This document shows, one piece after another, positions 1 through 8,667 of a stretch of DNA of 64,000 nt (positions are counted from its first letter, which is position 1; each line of letters begins with the position of its first letter). Under the pieces are notes generated by a model. It did not search any database and was not told where the DNA came from. It worked only from the letters and a program-made list of their open reading frames with translations. Both the position numbers and the translations under genes were made by a program. Origin of the DNA: Microcystis elabens FACHB-917 (GTDB lineage: Bacteria > Cyanobacteriota > Cyanobacteriia > PCC-6307 > Cyanobiaceae); the NCBI RefSeq assembly GCF_014698445.1, contig NZ_JACJSZ010000010.1, positions 31,037-95,036 on the forward strand. Direction: 5' to 3'.

Positions 1-2
1 TC

Positions 3-539
3 GCCCGCAAGGGCTTCGACCTCTTCCCCCTGCTGGTGCGGGAATGCGAGCGGGTCTTCGCCGGCCGGCCCTTCCTGGCCGTCTGGCTCGGGGCCTCCCC
101 CCGGCAGGAGGAGGTGATCGTGGCCAGGCGCGATCTGCGGCTGCTGGGGCTGGAGCACCGGGTTCTGCTGCTGTCGCCGATGCCCTCCGCCAGCGGCGTC
201 CTGCCGCGCCTCGCCGTCCATGGCCTGCTGTCGCGGGAGGATCCCTATCCGCTGGTGGCCCTCGAGGCCGCCGCCTCGGCCGTGCCCACCGTCTGTTTCG
301 AGGGCGGGGGCGGGATCGTGGACTTCGTGGCCGACGGCTGTGGCCTGGCCGTCCCCTATCTCGACCTGGCGGCCTTCGCCACCGCCCTGCACCAGCTCAG
401 CAACGACCCCGACCACCGGCGCCGCCTGGGGGAACGCAGCCGGGCCCGGGTGTGGCGGGAGTCCGGCATCGATGACGTGGCCCCCCGTCTGCTGGCCTGC
501 ATGGAGCGGGCCGTCGCGGCCGGAGCCCGCCATGGCTGA
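3..539 (+). CDS. Glycosyltransferase family 4-type, C-terminal part (5' end outside the window)
   Basis: The reading frame is open from the left edge (frame beginning at base 3), so the N-terminal domain and start lie outside the window; 178 residues are visible. The visible part resembles the C-terminal Rossmann-like domain of retaining GT-B enzymes: an EDPYPLVALEA segment fits the E-x7-E nucleotide-sugar motif of family GT4, followed by a glycine-rich stretch and a helical tail. It probably transfers a sugar in surface-polysaccharide assembly; donor and acceptor cannot be read from sequence. Its stop overlaps the next start by 8 bases (ATGGCTGA), implying translational coupling with the downstream array. 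A GTG at 36 is internal to the protein and is not the start. Confidence 0.85.
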   Translation, partial: ARKGFDLFPLLVRECERVFAGRPFLAVWLGASPRQEEVIVARRDLRLLGLEHRVLLLSPMPSASGVLPRLAVHGLLSREDPYPLVALEAAASAVPTVCFEGGGGIVDFVADGCGLAVPYLDLAAFATALHQLSNDPDHRRRLGERSRARVWRESGIDDVAPRLLACMERAVAAGARHG

Positions 540-1443
540 AGTTCCCCTGCCCGCCAACCGTCCCCTCTACGGCTGGAGCCCAGCCGCACTGCCCAGCGTG
601 CCGGAACGGTTTCAGCGCGATCCTGAGCGGCCCGTGTTCTCGATCGTCATCCCCACCCTCAACCAGGGGGCCTTCATCGAGGACACCCTCCTCTCCATCC
701 TCTGGCAGGAATACGACAACGTCGAGATCATCGTGGTGGACGGCGGCAGCACCGATGACACCCCGGCGGTGCTGGAGCGCTACCGCCCCTGGATCTCGGT
801 GCTGATCAGCGAGCCTGACCGGGGCCAGTCGGACGCGATCAACAAGGGCTTCCGCCGGGCCACCGGCTCGATCCTGGCCTGGCTCAACTCCGATGACTTC
901 TATCTGCCCGGTGCCTTCCACACCGTGCTGGCCTGCTTCGCCGCCCAGCCTGGCCGCCGCTGGGTGATCGGCAGCGGCGACATCATCAGCGCCGACCAGC
1001 GCTTCCTGCGCCACGTGCCCGCCCGGGAGGGTTCGGAGCAGACCCTGCTGGCGATCGAGAATGGCTGCTTCCTGCTGCAGCAGAGCTGCTTCTGGAGCGC
1101 CTCCCTCTGGCGGGAGGCCGGAGGGCAGGTGGACGAGTCCCTGAGCCTGCTGATGGACTACGACCTCTGGTGGCGCTTCTCGCAGCGCTGCTCCGGCAGC
1201 GTCACCCAGGAGAAACTGGGGGCGATGCGCTACTACCCCACCGTGAAGACCCGGCGCCAGGGGGAACGCTTTCCGGCCGAACTGGCCACCATCTACGCCC
1301 GCTACGGGGCCAGCGCCTCGCTCGATCGCCTGGTGCAGCGGCTGCTGGCGGAGAAGTCCGCCCTCGGCGAGCGACTCTCGGCCCTGGAGCGCCGGCTGCC
1401 GGTGCGGCTGCTGCGCCGCCTGCGGCTCCTCCCCCGACCATGA
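532..1443 (+). CDS. Glycosyltransferase family 2 protein
   Basis: Encodes 303 residues. The ATG at 532 overlaps the stop of the upstream glycosyltransferase. A GT-A fold starts near residue 36 (FSIVIPTLNQG) and carries VDGGSTDDT, which binds the nucleotide, and NSDD, the DxD-like metal site. This is the WcaA-like GT2 pattern of inverting enzymes acting at the cytoplasmic face of the membrane on lipid-linked glycans. No membrane segment is visible. The frame stays open further upstream, but only from 532 is the protein homologous-looking; the preceding part is a shadow of the upstream gene. Substrate unknown. Coupled to the next gene by an ATGA overlap. Confidence 0.9.
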   Translation: MAEVPLPANRPLYGWSPAALPSVPERFQRDPERPVFSIVIPTLNQGAFIEDTLLSILWQEYDNVEIIVVDGGSTDDTPAVLERYRPWISVLISEPDRGQSDAINKGFRRATGSILAWLNSDDFYLPGAFHTVLACFAAQPGRRWVIGSGDIISADQRFLRHVPAREGSEQTLLAIENGCFLLQQSCFWSASLWREAGGQVDESLSLLMDYDLWWRFSQRCSGSVTQEKLGAMRYYPTVKTRRQGERFPAELATIYARYGASASLDRLVQRLLAEKSALGERLSALERRLPVRLLRRLRLLPRP

Positions 1444-2324
1444 CGACCCCCGAACTCTTCGTCGGCATCACCAGCTGGAACAGCGAGCTGTTCCTGCCCC
1501 ACTGCCTGGAGGCGCTCCAGGCCACCACCCAAGACCTGGCGACCCACGTCTGCGTGCTCGACAACGGCTCCACCGACCGCTCCGTGGCGATCGCCCGCGA
1601 GCGGGGGGCCGAGGTGGTGCAGCGCCGCTGCACCCAGCCGGACGCGCTCAATGCCCTGCTGAACCGTTCCCGTTCCCCGTACACGCTGCTGCTGCATGCG
1701 GACGTCATCGTGCTGGCACCGGACTGGTTCAGCCGGTGCCGTTCCCGGCTAGTGGAGGGGGTGGCGCTGGTGTCCCCGCAGGACATCGGCTGCGGACCGC
1801 TCACCCGCCCCTTCGGCGCCGGCATGCCGGAAAGCTCCTTCCTGCTGATGCACACCCGGCGGTTCCGCCGCTGCCGGCGCCTGCACTGGCGGCGCAAGGG
1901 GCGGTTGCCACGGCCGCGCTACGAGGTCGACTTCCACGGCCCCCACATCACCCACCACCTGCCCCGGGAGCTCCGGCGGCAACAGCTCGACTGGGTGCCC
2001 ATGGACGTCTACGTGTCCAACCGCGCCAGCGAGCCGCTGTTCACGCCGGCCACACCACCGGCGGTCTGGAGCGACGAGCTGGCCTACCTGCGCTACGGCC
2101 TGGGCAATTTCTACGGCCTCGACGGCACGATCACCCACTACCACAACTGGTACGACCGGATCGCCGCGCGGGAGAAGAGCGAAACGGCGCCGGCCCCCGG
2201 CCGCAAGGATTTCCCGGTGGAGTTCATCCGCTCGTACACCCACCGCCTGCTGGACGACTATCGGGCCGGCCGGCTGGAGCTGCCCACCGACCTCAGCACC
2301 ACCCGCACCCCCCGAGCGCTCTAG
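1440..2324 (+). CDS. Glycosyltransferase family 2-like protein
   Basis: Encodes 294 residues, beginning at the ATGA overlap with the previous gene. The N-terminal 110 residues show a GT-A layout: a beta strand LFVGITSWNS, the DNGSTD nucleotide-binding motif, and LLLHADVIV, where HADV takes the place of the usual DxD/SDD. The C-terminal half is rich in His, Arg and aromatic residues and matches no domain I can name; it may hold the acceptor site. It lies in the run of coupled glycosyltransferases, so a role in building a polysaccharide repeat unit is likely. The exact sugar is not deducible. Confidence 0.82.
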   Translation: MTTPELFVGITSWNSELFLPHCLEALQATTQDLATHVCVLDNGSTDRSVAIARERGAEVVQRRCTQPDALNALLNRSRSPYTLLLHADVIVLAPDWFSRCRSRLVEGVALVSPQDIGCGPLTRPFGAGMPESSFLLMHTRRFRRCRRLHWRRKGRLPRPRYEVDFHGPHITHHLPRELRRQQLDWVPMDVYVSNRASEPLFTPATPPAVWSDELAYLRYGLGNFYGLDGTITHYHNWYDRIAAREKSETAPAPGRKDFPVEFIRSYTHRLLDDYRAGRLELPTDLSTTRTPRAL

Positions 2325-2339
2325 CCCCATCGTCCCCCC

Positions 2340-3461
2340 ATGACCGGTCCCACGTCGCCACGGCCGATCGCCGCCCACTTCCTGCTGGTGCCGGAGCTGC
2401 TGCACTCGCCCCCCAACGAGGCGATCATCTCCGCCCTGCTGGAGAACGGCTACGACGTTCACGTCTTCGCCCCGGGGCCCTGCGGCAGCACCGCCCCCTA
2501 CGGCGAGCGGGTCAGCACCCATCCGGTGGCCTATTCGATGCGCTGGCTGCTGGGCCAGGCCTGGCGTCCCCGCTGGCGCCGCTACGCCTGCTTCTCCGGC
2601 ACCACCGAGGACCCGATCGCCGTGGTGGGGGTGCTGGCCCGCCTGCACCGCCGTCCCTCCTTCATCCTGGGGGACGAGATCCGCGCCGGCAGCTACCGGG
2701 GCCCCCGCTCGGAACGCTGGAAACGGCTCTGCCTGCAGGCCTACCGGCGGGCGCGCTTCACCATCGTCAACGACACTCACCGGGTGGATCTGGTACGCGA
2801 CTACGCCGGCCTGCCGCCGGAGCGACCGGTGCTGGTCTACCCGGGCTGTTTCCGCAACCCCCCAGCGCGGGATCCGGTGCTGCGTCGCGAGCTCCGCCGG
2901 CGCTGGGGCCTGGCGCCGGAGGCCCTGACCCTGGCCATCTCCGGCGGCTTCAACCTCACCGCCGGCGCCGACTGGCTGCTCGACGCCCTGCATGAGGATC
3001 CGGCCCTGTGCGCTGTGATCCAGCCCCTGGGGGTGGATCCCCTGGCCCTCTACCTGCTGCGGCGCCTGAGCCTGGGGGGCCGGCTCCACATCGAGACCGG
3101 CCGGCTGTCCTGGCAGGAGGCCTGGCGATCGGCCGTCGGCTACGACATCGGTCTGGCCGTCTACACCAATCCGGCGCCCCAGTTCCAGGCCATGGGCGTC
3201 AGCTCGAACCGGCTGTGCATGTACCTGGCCATGGGGGTGCCGGTGATCTGCAGCCGCCAGCCCAGCTTCCAGTTCGTCGAGGACTTCGGCTGCGGCGTGA
3301 TGGTCGACGATGGCGCCGGTTTCCTGGCGGCGGCCCGTCACCTGGGGGCCGACCTGGAGGCCCGGCGGGAAGACTGTGCCCGCTGCTTCCATGACCACAT
3401 CCGCCCCCGGGAGCGCTACCGCGCCCTGGTGGAGGCCATTGGCGCCCTTGGGCGCCCCTGA
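2340..3461 (+). CDS. Glycosyltransferase, GT-B fold (GT4-like)
   Basis: Encodes 373 residues. The N-terminal half begins with a Rossmann-like strand and a helix typical of GT-B enzymes (NEAIISALLENGYDVHVFAP). The C-terminal half ends with YLAMGVPVICS and a later GCGVMVDDG, which resemble the donor-binding helix and loop of GT4 enzymes that select UDP- or GDP-sugars. The E-x7-E motif is less clear than in its neighbours, so the family call is moderate. A 15-base gap separates it from the preceding gene, and it belongs to the same rightward run. Likely cytoplasmic and membrane-associated. Confidence 0.78.
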   Translation: MTGPTSPRPIAAHFLLVPELLHSPPNEAIISALLENGYDVHVFAPGPCGSTAPYGERVSTHPVAYSMRWLLGQAWRPRWRRYACFSGTTEDPIAVVGVLARLHRRPSFILGDEIRAGSYRGPRSERWKRLCLQAYRRARFTIVNDTHRVDLVRDYAGLPPERPVLVYPGCFRNPPARDPVLRRELRRRWGLAPEALTLAISGGFNLTAGADWLLDALHEDPALCAVIQPLGVDPLALYLLRRLSLGGRLHIETGRLSWQEAWRSAVGYDIGLAVYTNPAPQFQAMGVSSNRLCMYLAMGVPVICSRQPSFQFVEDFGCGVMVDDGAGFLAAARHLGADLEARREDCARCFHDHIRPRERYRALVEAIGALGRP

Positions 3462-3464
3462 GGG

Positions 3465-4358
3465 ATGCCCCCCATGAACCGCTCCTCCCTCAACCTGCGC
3501 CTGTACCTCGCCGCCCGGGCCGTGGTGCACGGCGGCCGCCGCCGCATCCCGCCGGTCCTGCTGCCGCCGCGCCGTCCCCTCGGCGATCGATTCACGATCG
3601 CGATCACCACCTTCGAGGCCCGCTACACCACCTATTTCCGTCCCCTCTACCGCTCCCTGCGGCGCAGCTTCCCCGAGGTGCCGATCCTGGTGGCCGTCAA
3701 CGGCCACGCCGATCCGGCGAGCCAGCGCGCCTACCTGGAGCGGCTCTGCGCTGAGTTGGCCAGCGGCGAGCCGCCCCATCGCCGCTTCCTGCTCCATGAC
3801 CGGGTGGTGGGGCTCTGCCAGATGTGGAACGAACTGCTCCAGGCCAGCCCCACCGCCATCACCCTGGTGCTCAACGACGATCTGCGCATCGACCCCTACC
3901 TGCGGCGCTGGGCCGAAGCCATGGCCTGGGAGTCGGTGGACCTCAGCCTGCTGAACAACACCTGGTCCCACTTCGCCATCGGCCGCCGCTGCTGGGAGCG
4001 GATCGGCGCCTTCGACCAGAGCTTCAGCGGCATCGGCTTCGAGGACATGGACTACACCGCCCGGGCGTCCCTCGCGGGGGTGCGGATCGGGGGCGTGGCC
4101 TGTCCCTATCTGCGCCATGCCAACGACCAGCCCGCCACCACCTCCTTCGACGGCCAGTCGGAGCGCGTCTGGGGCAAGTACACCTCCGCCAACCAGGAGG
4201 TGTTCTTCCGCAAGTGGGAACGCTGCCCGGCGCCGGAGGGGACCTACATCCGCCAGCTCGGTGAGAACGTGCGTCCGATCAGCCCCCTGCCGCACCTGCC
4301 CGTGCCACCCCGGAACCCGTCCGGGGCGGGGGTGGTGTTCCTGGATCGACGGCCATGA
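3465..4358 (+). CDS. Glycosyltransferase family 2-like protein
   Basis: Encodes up to 297 residues. Two in-frame ATGs lie close together, 3465 and 3474; a GAGGG at about 3459-3463 sits too close to the first and at better spacing for the second, so 3474 may be the true start. The GT-A-like core contains LVAVNGHAD early, then LVLNDDL (DxD-like) and a later acceptor-domain signature GIGFEDMDYTARA, similar to the GWGxEDxD motif of galactosyltransferase-type GT2 C-termini. The stop overlaps the next start (ATGA). The substrate is unknown; membership of a polysaccharide operon is clear from context. Confidence 0.8.
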   Translation: MPPMNRSSLNLRLYLAARAVVHGGRRRIPPVLLPPRRPLGDRFTIAITTFEARYTTYFRPLYRSLRRSFPEVPILVAVNGHADPASQRAYLERLCAELASGEPPHRRFLLHDRVVGLCQMWNELLQASPTAITLVLNDDLRIDPYLRRWAEAMAWESVDLSLLNNTWSHFAIGRRCWERIGAFDQSFSGIGFEDMDYTARASLAGVRIGGVACPYLRHANDQPATTSFDGQSERVWGKYTSANQEVFFRKWERCPAPEGTYIRQLGENVRPISPLPHLPVPPRNPSGAGVVFLDRRP

Positions 4359-5713
4359 AGGTGCTGGTGCTCGCCCCCTCCGCCTACCTGCTCGGCGGGG
4401 TCCAGGATTGGCTGGCGACCCTGGTGCCGGGCCTGCGGGACGGCGGGCTGGCGGTGTCCGTGGCGGTGCCCGATGGGGACCACCATCGCCATGGCCCCTA
4501 CGCCCGGGCCTATCCGGCCCTGGCGGCCGAGGCGATCGCCAACCCCAGCGGCAGCGCCGAAGGCAGGATCCGTGCCGTCGCCGCCCTGCTCGGCCGGCTG
4601 GACCCGGAGCTCGTGCTCGGCGTCAATCTGGTCGACCTCTACCCCGCGGCCCGACGGGCCCGCCGCCTGGGGCGGTTCCACGGACGGGTGGTGATGACCC
4701 TGCATGCACTGCAGGCGGAGTATTTCGACGACCTGCGTCGTCACGGCGCCGGCATCGATGCCGTGATCGCCACCAATCGCCTGGCCTGCCGGCTGGCCAG
4801 CGGGCGGGGCGGGGTCGATCCGGCCCGCGTGCTCTACGCCCCCTACGGCGTTCCGGTGCCAGCCTGGCGGCCCCCCGGCGGCGATCCAGCCGCCACCCTG
4901 AAGCTGGCCTGGGTGGGCCGGCTGGAGCAGGCCCAGAAACGGGTGCACGATCTGCCGCCGCTGCTGGAAGCGCTTCAGGCCCGGGGCATCGACGTCCACC
5001 TCAGCATCGCCGGCGACGGTCAGGAGCGTCCGGCCCTGGAGAGGTCCCTGGCCCCCTGGATCGGGCGGGGAAGCGTGCGGATGCTCGGCCACGTTGATCA
5101 GGACCGGCTGGCGGCGGAGATCTACGGCCAGCACCATGCCCTGGTGATCACCTCCTCCTGGGAGACGGGCCCGATCGTGGCCTGGCAGGCCATGGCCAGC
5201 GGCATGGCGGTGGTGAGCAGCCGCTACGTGGGTGCGGGCCTGGAGGGGGCCCTGGAGCCCGACGCGACGGCCCTGCTGTTCCCCTGCGGGGACTCGGACG
5301 CTGCGGCGGGCGAACTGGCACGGCTGCAGGACCCGGCCCTGCTGGAACGTCTGTCCAGGGCCGGCCACGCCCTGGTGGCCGGGCGCTACAGCCAGGCGGC
5401 CTCCCTGGACGCCTGGCGGCGGGCCCTCGATCAGGTGATGGCCCTGCCCCCCTTGCCGGAGCTTCCCCCCGCTCCGGCGCCGGCCCCCGCCGGACGGCTG
5501 GACCGCTGGCTGGGCCACCGACGGGGCGAGGACCTGCGCCGGCTCCTGGGGCTGCGCTTCCGCCACGGCAGTGCCGGTAGCGAGTGGCCCCATTCCGGTG
5601 GCGACGGAGCCGATGGGGCCTCGGCCGCGGGGACGGACGATGCCGCAGGGGCGGCGACCGATCTGCTGCTGGCGGCGGCCCGCCTCGACGCTCCGGGGGC
5701 GTCCGATGGCTGA
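4355..5713 (+). CDS. Glycosyltransferase family 4 protein with low-complexity C-terminal tail
   Basis: Encodes 452 residues. The N-terminal domain opens with MKVLVLAPSAYLLGGVQDWL, the glycine-rich loop of GT4 enzymes. The second domain contains LAWVGRLEQAQKRVHDL and a terminal block around SSWETGPIVAWQAMASGMAVVSS, a recognisable variant of the E-x7-E donor motif. After about residue 370 the protein becomes a Pro/Ala/Gly-rich tail of some 80 residues without a recognisable domain, longer than usual for the family. The gene starts in an ATGA overlap and ends in an 8-base overlap with the next. It should transfer an activated hexose or similar sugar to a lipid-linked glycan. Confidence 0.87.
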   Translation: MKVLVLAPSAYLLGGVQDWLATLVPGLRDGGLAVSVAVPDGDHHRHGPYARAYPALAAEAIANPSGSAEGRIRAVAALLGRLDPELVLGVNLVDLYPAARRARRLGRFHGRVVMTLHALQAEYFDDLRRHGAGIDAVIATNRLACRLASGRGGVDPARVLYAPYGVPVPAWRPPGGDPAATLKLAWVGRLEQAQKRVHDLPPLLEALQARGIDVHLSIAGDGQERPALERSLAPWIGRGSVRMLGHVDQDRLAAEIYGQHHALVITSSWETGPIVAWQAMASGMAVVSSRYVGAGLEGALEPDATALLFPCGDSDAAAGELARLQDPALLERLSRAGHALVAGRYSQAASLDAWRRALDQVMALPPLPELPPAPAPAPAGRLDRWLGHRRGEDLRRLLGLRFRHGSAGSEWPHSGGDGADGASAAGTDDAAGAATDLLLAAARLDAPGASDG

Positions 5714-7727
5714 AGCGGCGCGGCCCACCCGGCGGGAGCGGCTGGGGGTGTGGCTCAAGGACCGGCTCAGCTACGAATGGCACCTGCGCCGTCCAGCCCC
5801 GGCCCAGCTCGGCATCGCCAACCGCCGCGAGCGGCTGGAGCCCGCCCCGGATGGCTGGGGCCAGGCCTGCCGGTGGCGCTACACCTCCCGGTTGCACGCC
5901 CCCGCCGTCCAGCCGGAGCTGGGCCGGCGCCTGCTGCGCCGCTGCCTGGTGGCGGCGCCGATCCGGCGCCTGGCCGCCCCCGGCTGGGCCGATGGGCCAC
6001 CGGAGCTGAGCGTGCTGATCGGCCACCGGGGCACCGAGCGGCTGCCCCTGCTGCTGGCCACCCTGGAGTCCCTTGCCGCCCAGGAGGACGTGCGGCTCGA
6101 GTGCCTGGTGATCGAGCAGGACAGCGAGCCCCGTATCGCCGACCGTCTGCCGGGCTGGGTGCACCACATCCATGGGCCCCTGCCGGACCCCAGCGCCCCC
6201 TACAACCGCTCCCAAACCTTCAACCTCGGCGCCCGCGCCGCCCGCGCCCCGGTGCTGCTGCTGCACGACAACGACATGCTCGTGCCCAGCGGCTACGCCC
6301 GCCGCCTGCTGGAGCGGATCGCCCGGGGCTACGCGGTGGTGAACCCGAAGCGGTTCGTCTTTTACCTCGACGAGGCCCACAGCGCGGCGGTGCTGGCCGG
6401 CTCGGACGCCTATGACGCGCGACCCGCCGAGGCGATCGTGCAGAACCTGGAGGCTGGAGGCTCGATGGCGATCACCGCCGAGGCCTATGCCGCCATCGGC
6501 GGCATGGATGAGGGCTTCGTCGGCTGGGGCGGGGAGGACAACGAGTTCTGGGACCGCTGCCTAACCCGGCCCACCTGGATCTGGGGCTACGAACCGATCG
6601 TGCACCTCTGGCACCGCGGCCAGCCCCTCAAGCACCAGAAGGACAACCCCAACCTGGAGCGGGCCCGGGCCGTGATGCGCCGCCCGGCCCTCGAGCGCAT
6701 CGCCGCCCTGCGGCCCGCGCCGGTGAGCGGCCTGGTCAGCACGATCATCCCGGTCCACAACCGCGCCGCCCTGCTGCGCGAAGCGGTGGGGAGCGTGCTG
6801 GCGCAGGACCACCGGCCGATCGAGATCGTCATCGTCGACGATGGCTCCAGCGACGACACCGGCGCCGTGGCCGACGGCCTCGCCGTCGCCCATCCAGGGA
6901 TCCTCCGGGTGATCCACCAGCCCAACGGCGGTCCCGGAGCCGCCCGCCAGCGGGGCCTCGACCACAGCCGCGGGGAATTCGTCCAGTACCTCGACAGCGA
7001 CGACCTGCTGCTGCCCGGCAAGTTCAACGCCCAGGTGCGCGCCCTGCGGCGCTCTCCCGAAGCCGGCATCGCCTACGGACCCAGCATGGAGGAGGACCAC
7101 TCCCTGCAGCCCGTCCAGCGGCGCGGCCCGATGCGGGCCACCGGCGTCCCCCAGGAGCGGCTGTTCCCCCGGCTGCTGCTGGAGCGCTGGTGGACCACCA
7201 GCGGCCCCCTCTACCGGCGCACCCTGCTCGACCGCATCGGCCCGTGGCAGCCCTGGATCAACGAGGAGGACTGGGAGTACGACGGCCGGGCCGGTGCGAC
7301 CGGGACACCCCTGGTGTGGGTGCCGGAGCCGGTGTCGGTGCGGCGGATCCACATGGGCGACGACCACCTCAGCGACCGGGGCCACCTCGACCCCCGCAAG
7401 CTGGCGGACCGGGCCCGGGCCCAGGACTCGCTGCTGCGCAGCGCCCTGGCCGCCGGGGTCGACCCCGATGGTCCGGAGATGGCCCGCTTCTCCCGCTCCG
7501 CCTTCCTGCTCAGCCGCCAGTGCGGTGCCGCCGGCGCCGAGCGGGCCTCCCGCCGCCTCCTCCGGCTGGCCCGGCGGACCGCCGCCCGGCAGCCGCGACG
7601 GCAGCTGGAGTTCCTCCTCTACGGCCTGCTGGCCACGGCCCTGGGCTGGAGACGGGCGGCCCGGCTGAGCATGGGGGTCCGGACATGGCGGCGGCCAGGA
7701 CCCCGCCCAGGGGGGAACATGACCTGA
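5706..7727 (+). CDS. Tandem two-domain glycosyltransferase (GT2-like plus GT2)
   Basis: Encodes 673 residues from the ATG at 5706, which overlaps the upstream stop in the same ATGGCTGA arrangement as at 532. The first catalytic domain (about 99-330) has LLLHDNDML as metal site and GGSMAIT followed by GWGGEDNEF, the galactosyltransferase-type C-terminal motif. The second (about 341-580) is a classical GT2 with STIIPVHNRA, VDDGSSDDT and YLDSDDLLLPG. Two active sites in one chain suggest sequential addition of two sugars, or a repeated linkage. In-frame codons upstream of 5706 lie in the previous gene and are not used here. Confidence 0.88.
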   Translation: MAEAARPTRRERLGVWLKDRLSYEWHLRRPAPAQLGIANRRERLEPAPDGWGQACRWRYTSRLHAPAVQPELGRRLLRRCLVAAPIRRLAAPGWADGPPELSVLIGHRGTERLPLLLATLESLAAQEDVRLECLVIEQDSEPRIADRLPGWVHHIHGPLPDPSAPYNRSQTFNLGARAARAPVLLLHDNDMLVPSGYARRLLERIARGYAVVNPKRFVFYLDEAHSAAVLAGSDAYDARPAEAIVQNLEAGGSMAITAEAYAAIGGMDEGFVGWGGEDNEFWDRCLTRPTWIWGYEPIVHLWHRGQPLKHQKDNPNLERARAVMRRPALERIAALRPAPVSGLVSTIIPVHNRAALLREAVGSVLAQDHRPIEIVIVDDGSSDDTGAVADGLAVAHPGILRVIHQPNGGPGAARQRGLDHSRGEFVQYLDSDDLLLPGKFNAQVRALRRSPEAGIAYGPSMEEDHSLQPVQRRGPMRATGVPQERLFPRLLLERWWTTSGPLYRRTLLDRIGPWQPWINEEDWEYDGRAGATGTPLVWVPEPVSVRRIHMGDDHLSDRGHLDPRKLADRARAQDSLLRSALAAGVDPDGPEMARFSRSAFLLSRQCGAAGAERASRRLLRLARRTAARQPRRQLEFLLYGLLATALGWRRAARLSMGVRTWRRPGPRPGGNMT

Positions 7728-7731
7728 GGTG

Positions 7732-8667
7732 ATGCACGAGCCTGTGGAGCACGAATCCGGCGCGCCCCCGCTGGTGTCGGTGGTGATGGGGGTGCGCAAC
7801 GGCGCCACCAGCCTGGCGGCGACCCTCGATTCCCTCACCGGCCAGGAGGGCGTGAATCTGGAGATCGTGGTGATCAACGACGGCTCCAGCGACGACACCG
7901 GCGCCCTGCTGGCCGCCCGGGCCGCCGCCGAACCGCGGCTGCGGGTGCTGGAGCGGCCGGGCCGGGGCCTGACCCGGTCGCTGATCGAGGGCTGCCAGGC
8001 GGCTCGCGGCTCCTTCATCGCCCGCCAGGACGCCGGCGACCTCTCCCTGCCGGGGCGGCTGCTGAGACAGCTGCGCTGCCTCAAGCTGCACCCCGAAGCC
8101 AGCCTCTGCTCCACCCACGTGCGGCTAGTGGTGCCGGAAGGGGCCACCGTGCGCGTCAACGCGCCGGAGCCCGCTGAGCTGGCCGATGGGCTCACCGGTC
8201 CGGCCATCCACGGCTCGGTGATGATGCGGCGCAGCGCCTATGCGCGTGCCGGAGGCTATCGGCCGATGTTCTACTTCGCCCAGGACATCGATCTCTGGAG
8301 CCGCATGGTGGAGCTCGGCACCCACCTGGTGGTGCCCGAGGTGCTCTACGAGGCCACCCTCTCCCCCGGATCGATCAGCGGCTCGAGGCGCCGCGAGCAG
8401 GAGGCGTTCCACGCCCTGATCGTGGCGGCCACCGAGGCGCGCCGCGGCGGCCAGCCGGAGGCGCCCGTTCTGAAGGAGGCCGAGGCCCTGAGCGAACGCT
8501 GCCGCGGCTTGCGGGCCCAGCCCCGCCGCCAGGCCGATGGCGCCTACTTCATCGGCGCCTGCCTCAGCCGCGAGCACCCCGACCTGGCCCGCCGCTACCT
8601 GCGCCAGGCCCTGGCCCTGAACCCCTGGCACCTCAAGGCCCGGCTCAAGCTGGCCGCCCTGCCATGA
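7732..8667 (+). CDS. Glycosyltransferase family 2 protein
   Basis: Encodes 311 residues from the ATG at 7732; a GTG directly before it at 7729 is an alternative that would add one residue. A GAGGTG immediately upstream could serve as ribosome binding site. The GT-A core is clear: VSVVMGVRNGA, VVINDGSSDDT, then ARQDAGDLSLPGR as the DxD region and a later YFAQDIDLWSRM, the acid-containing acceptor motif common in GT2 enzymes. The C-terminal 80 residues are helical, ending in a TPR-like stretch. The stop overlaps the next start by four bases. Donor unknown. Confidence 0.88.
   Translation: MHEPVEHESGAPPLVSVVMGVRNGATSLAATLDSLTGQEGVNLEIVVINDGSSDDTGALLAARAAAEPRLRVLERPGRGLTRSLIEGCQAARGSFIARQDAGDLSLPGRLLRQLRCLKLHPEASLCSTHVRLVVPEGATVRVNAPEPAELADGLTGPAIHGSVMMRRSAYARAGGYRPMFYFAQDIDLWSRMVELGTHLVVPEVLYEATLSPGSISGSRRREQEAFHALIVAATEARRGGQPEAPVLKEAEALSERCRGLRAQPRRQADGAYFIGACLSREHPDLARRYLRQALALNPWHLKARLKLAALP

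Noticed and set aside
1749..4295. Long minus-strand open frame across the glycosyltransferase array (848 codons)
   Set aside because: It is antisense to three or more clear glycosyltransferase genes. Its sequence is Gly/Ala/Gln-rich without domains, as expected from GC-rich antisense frames.
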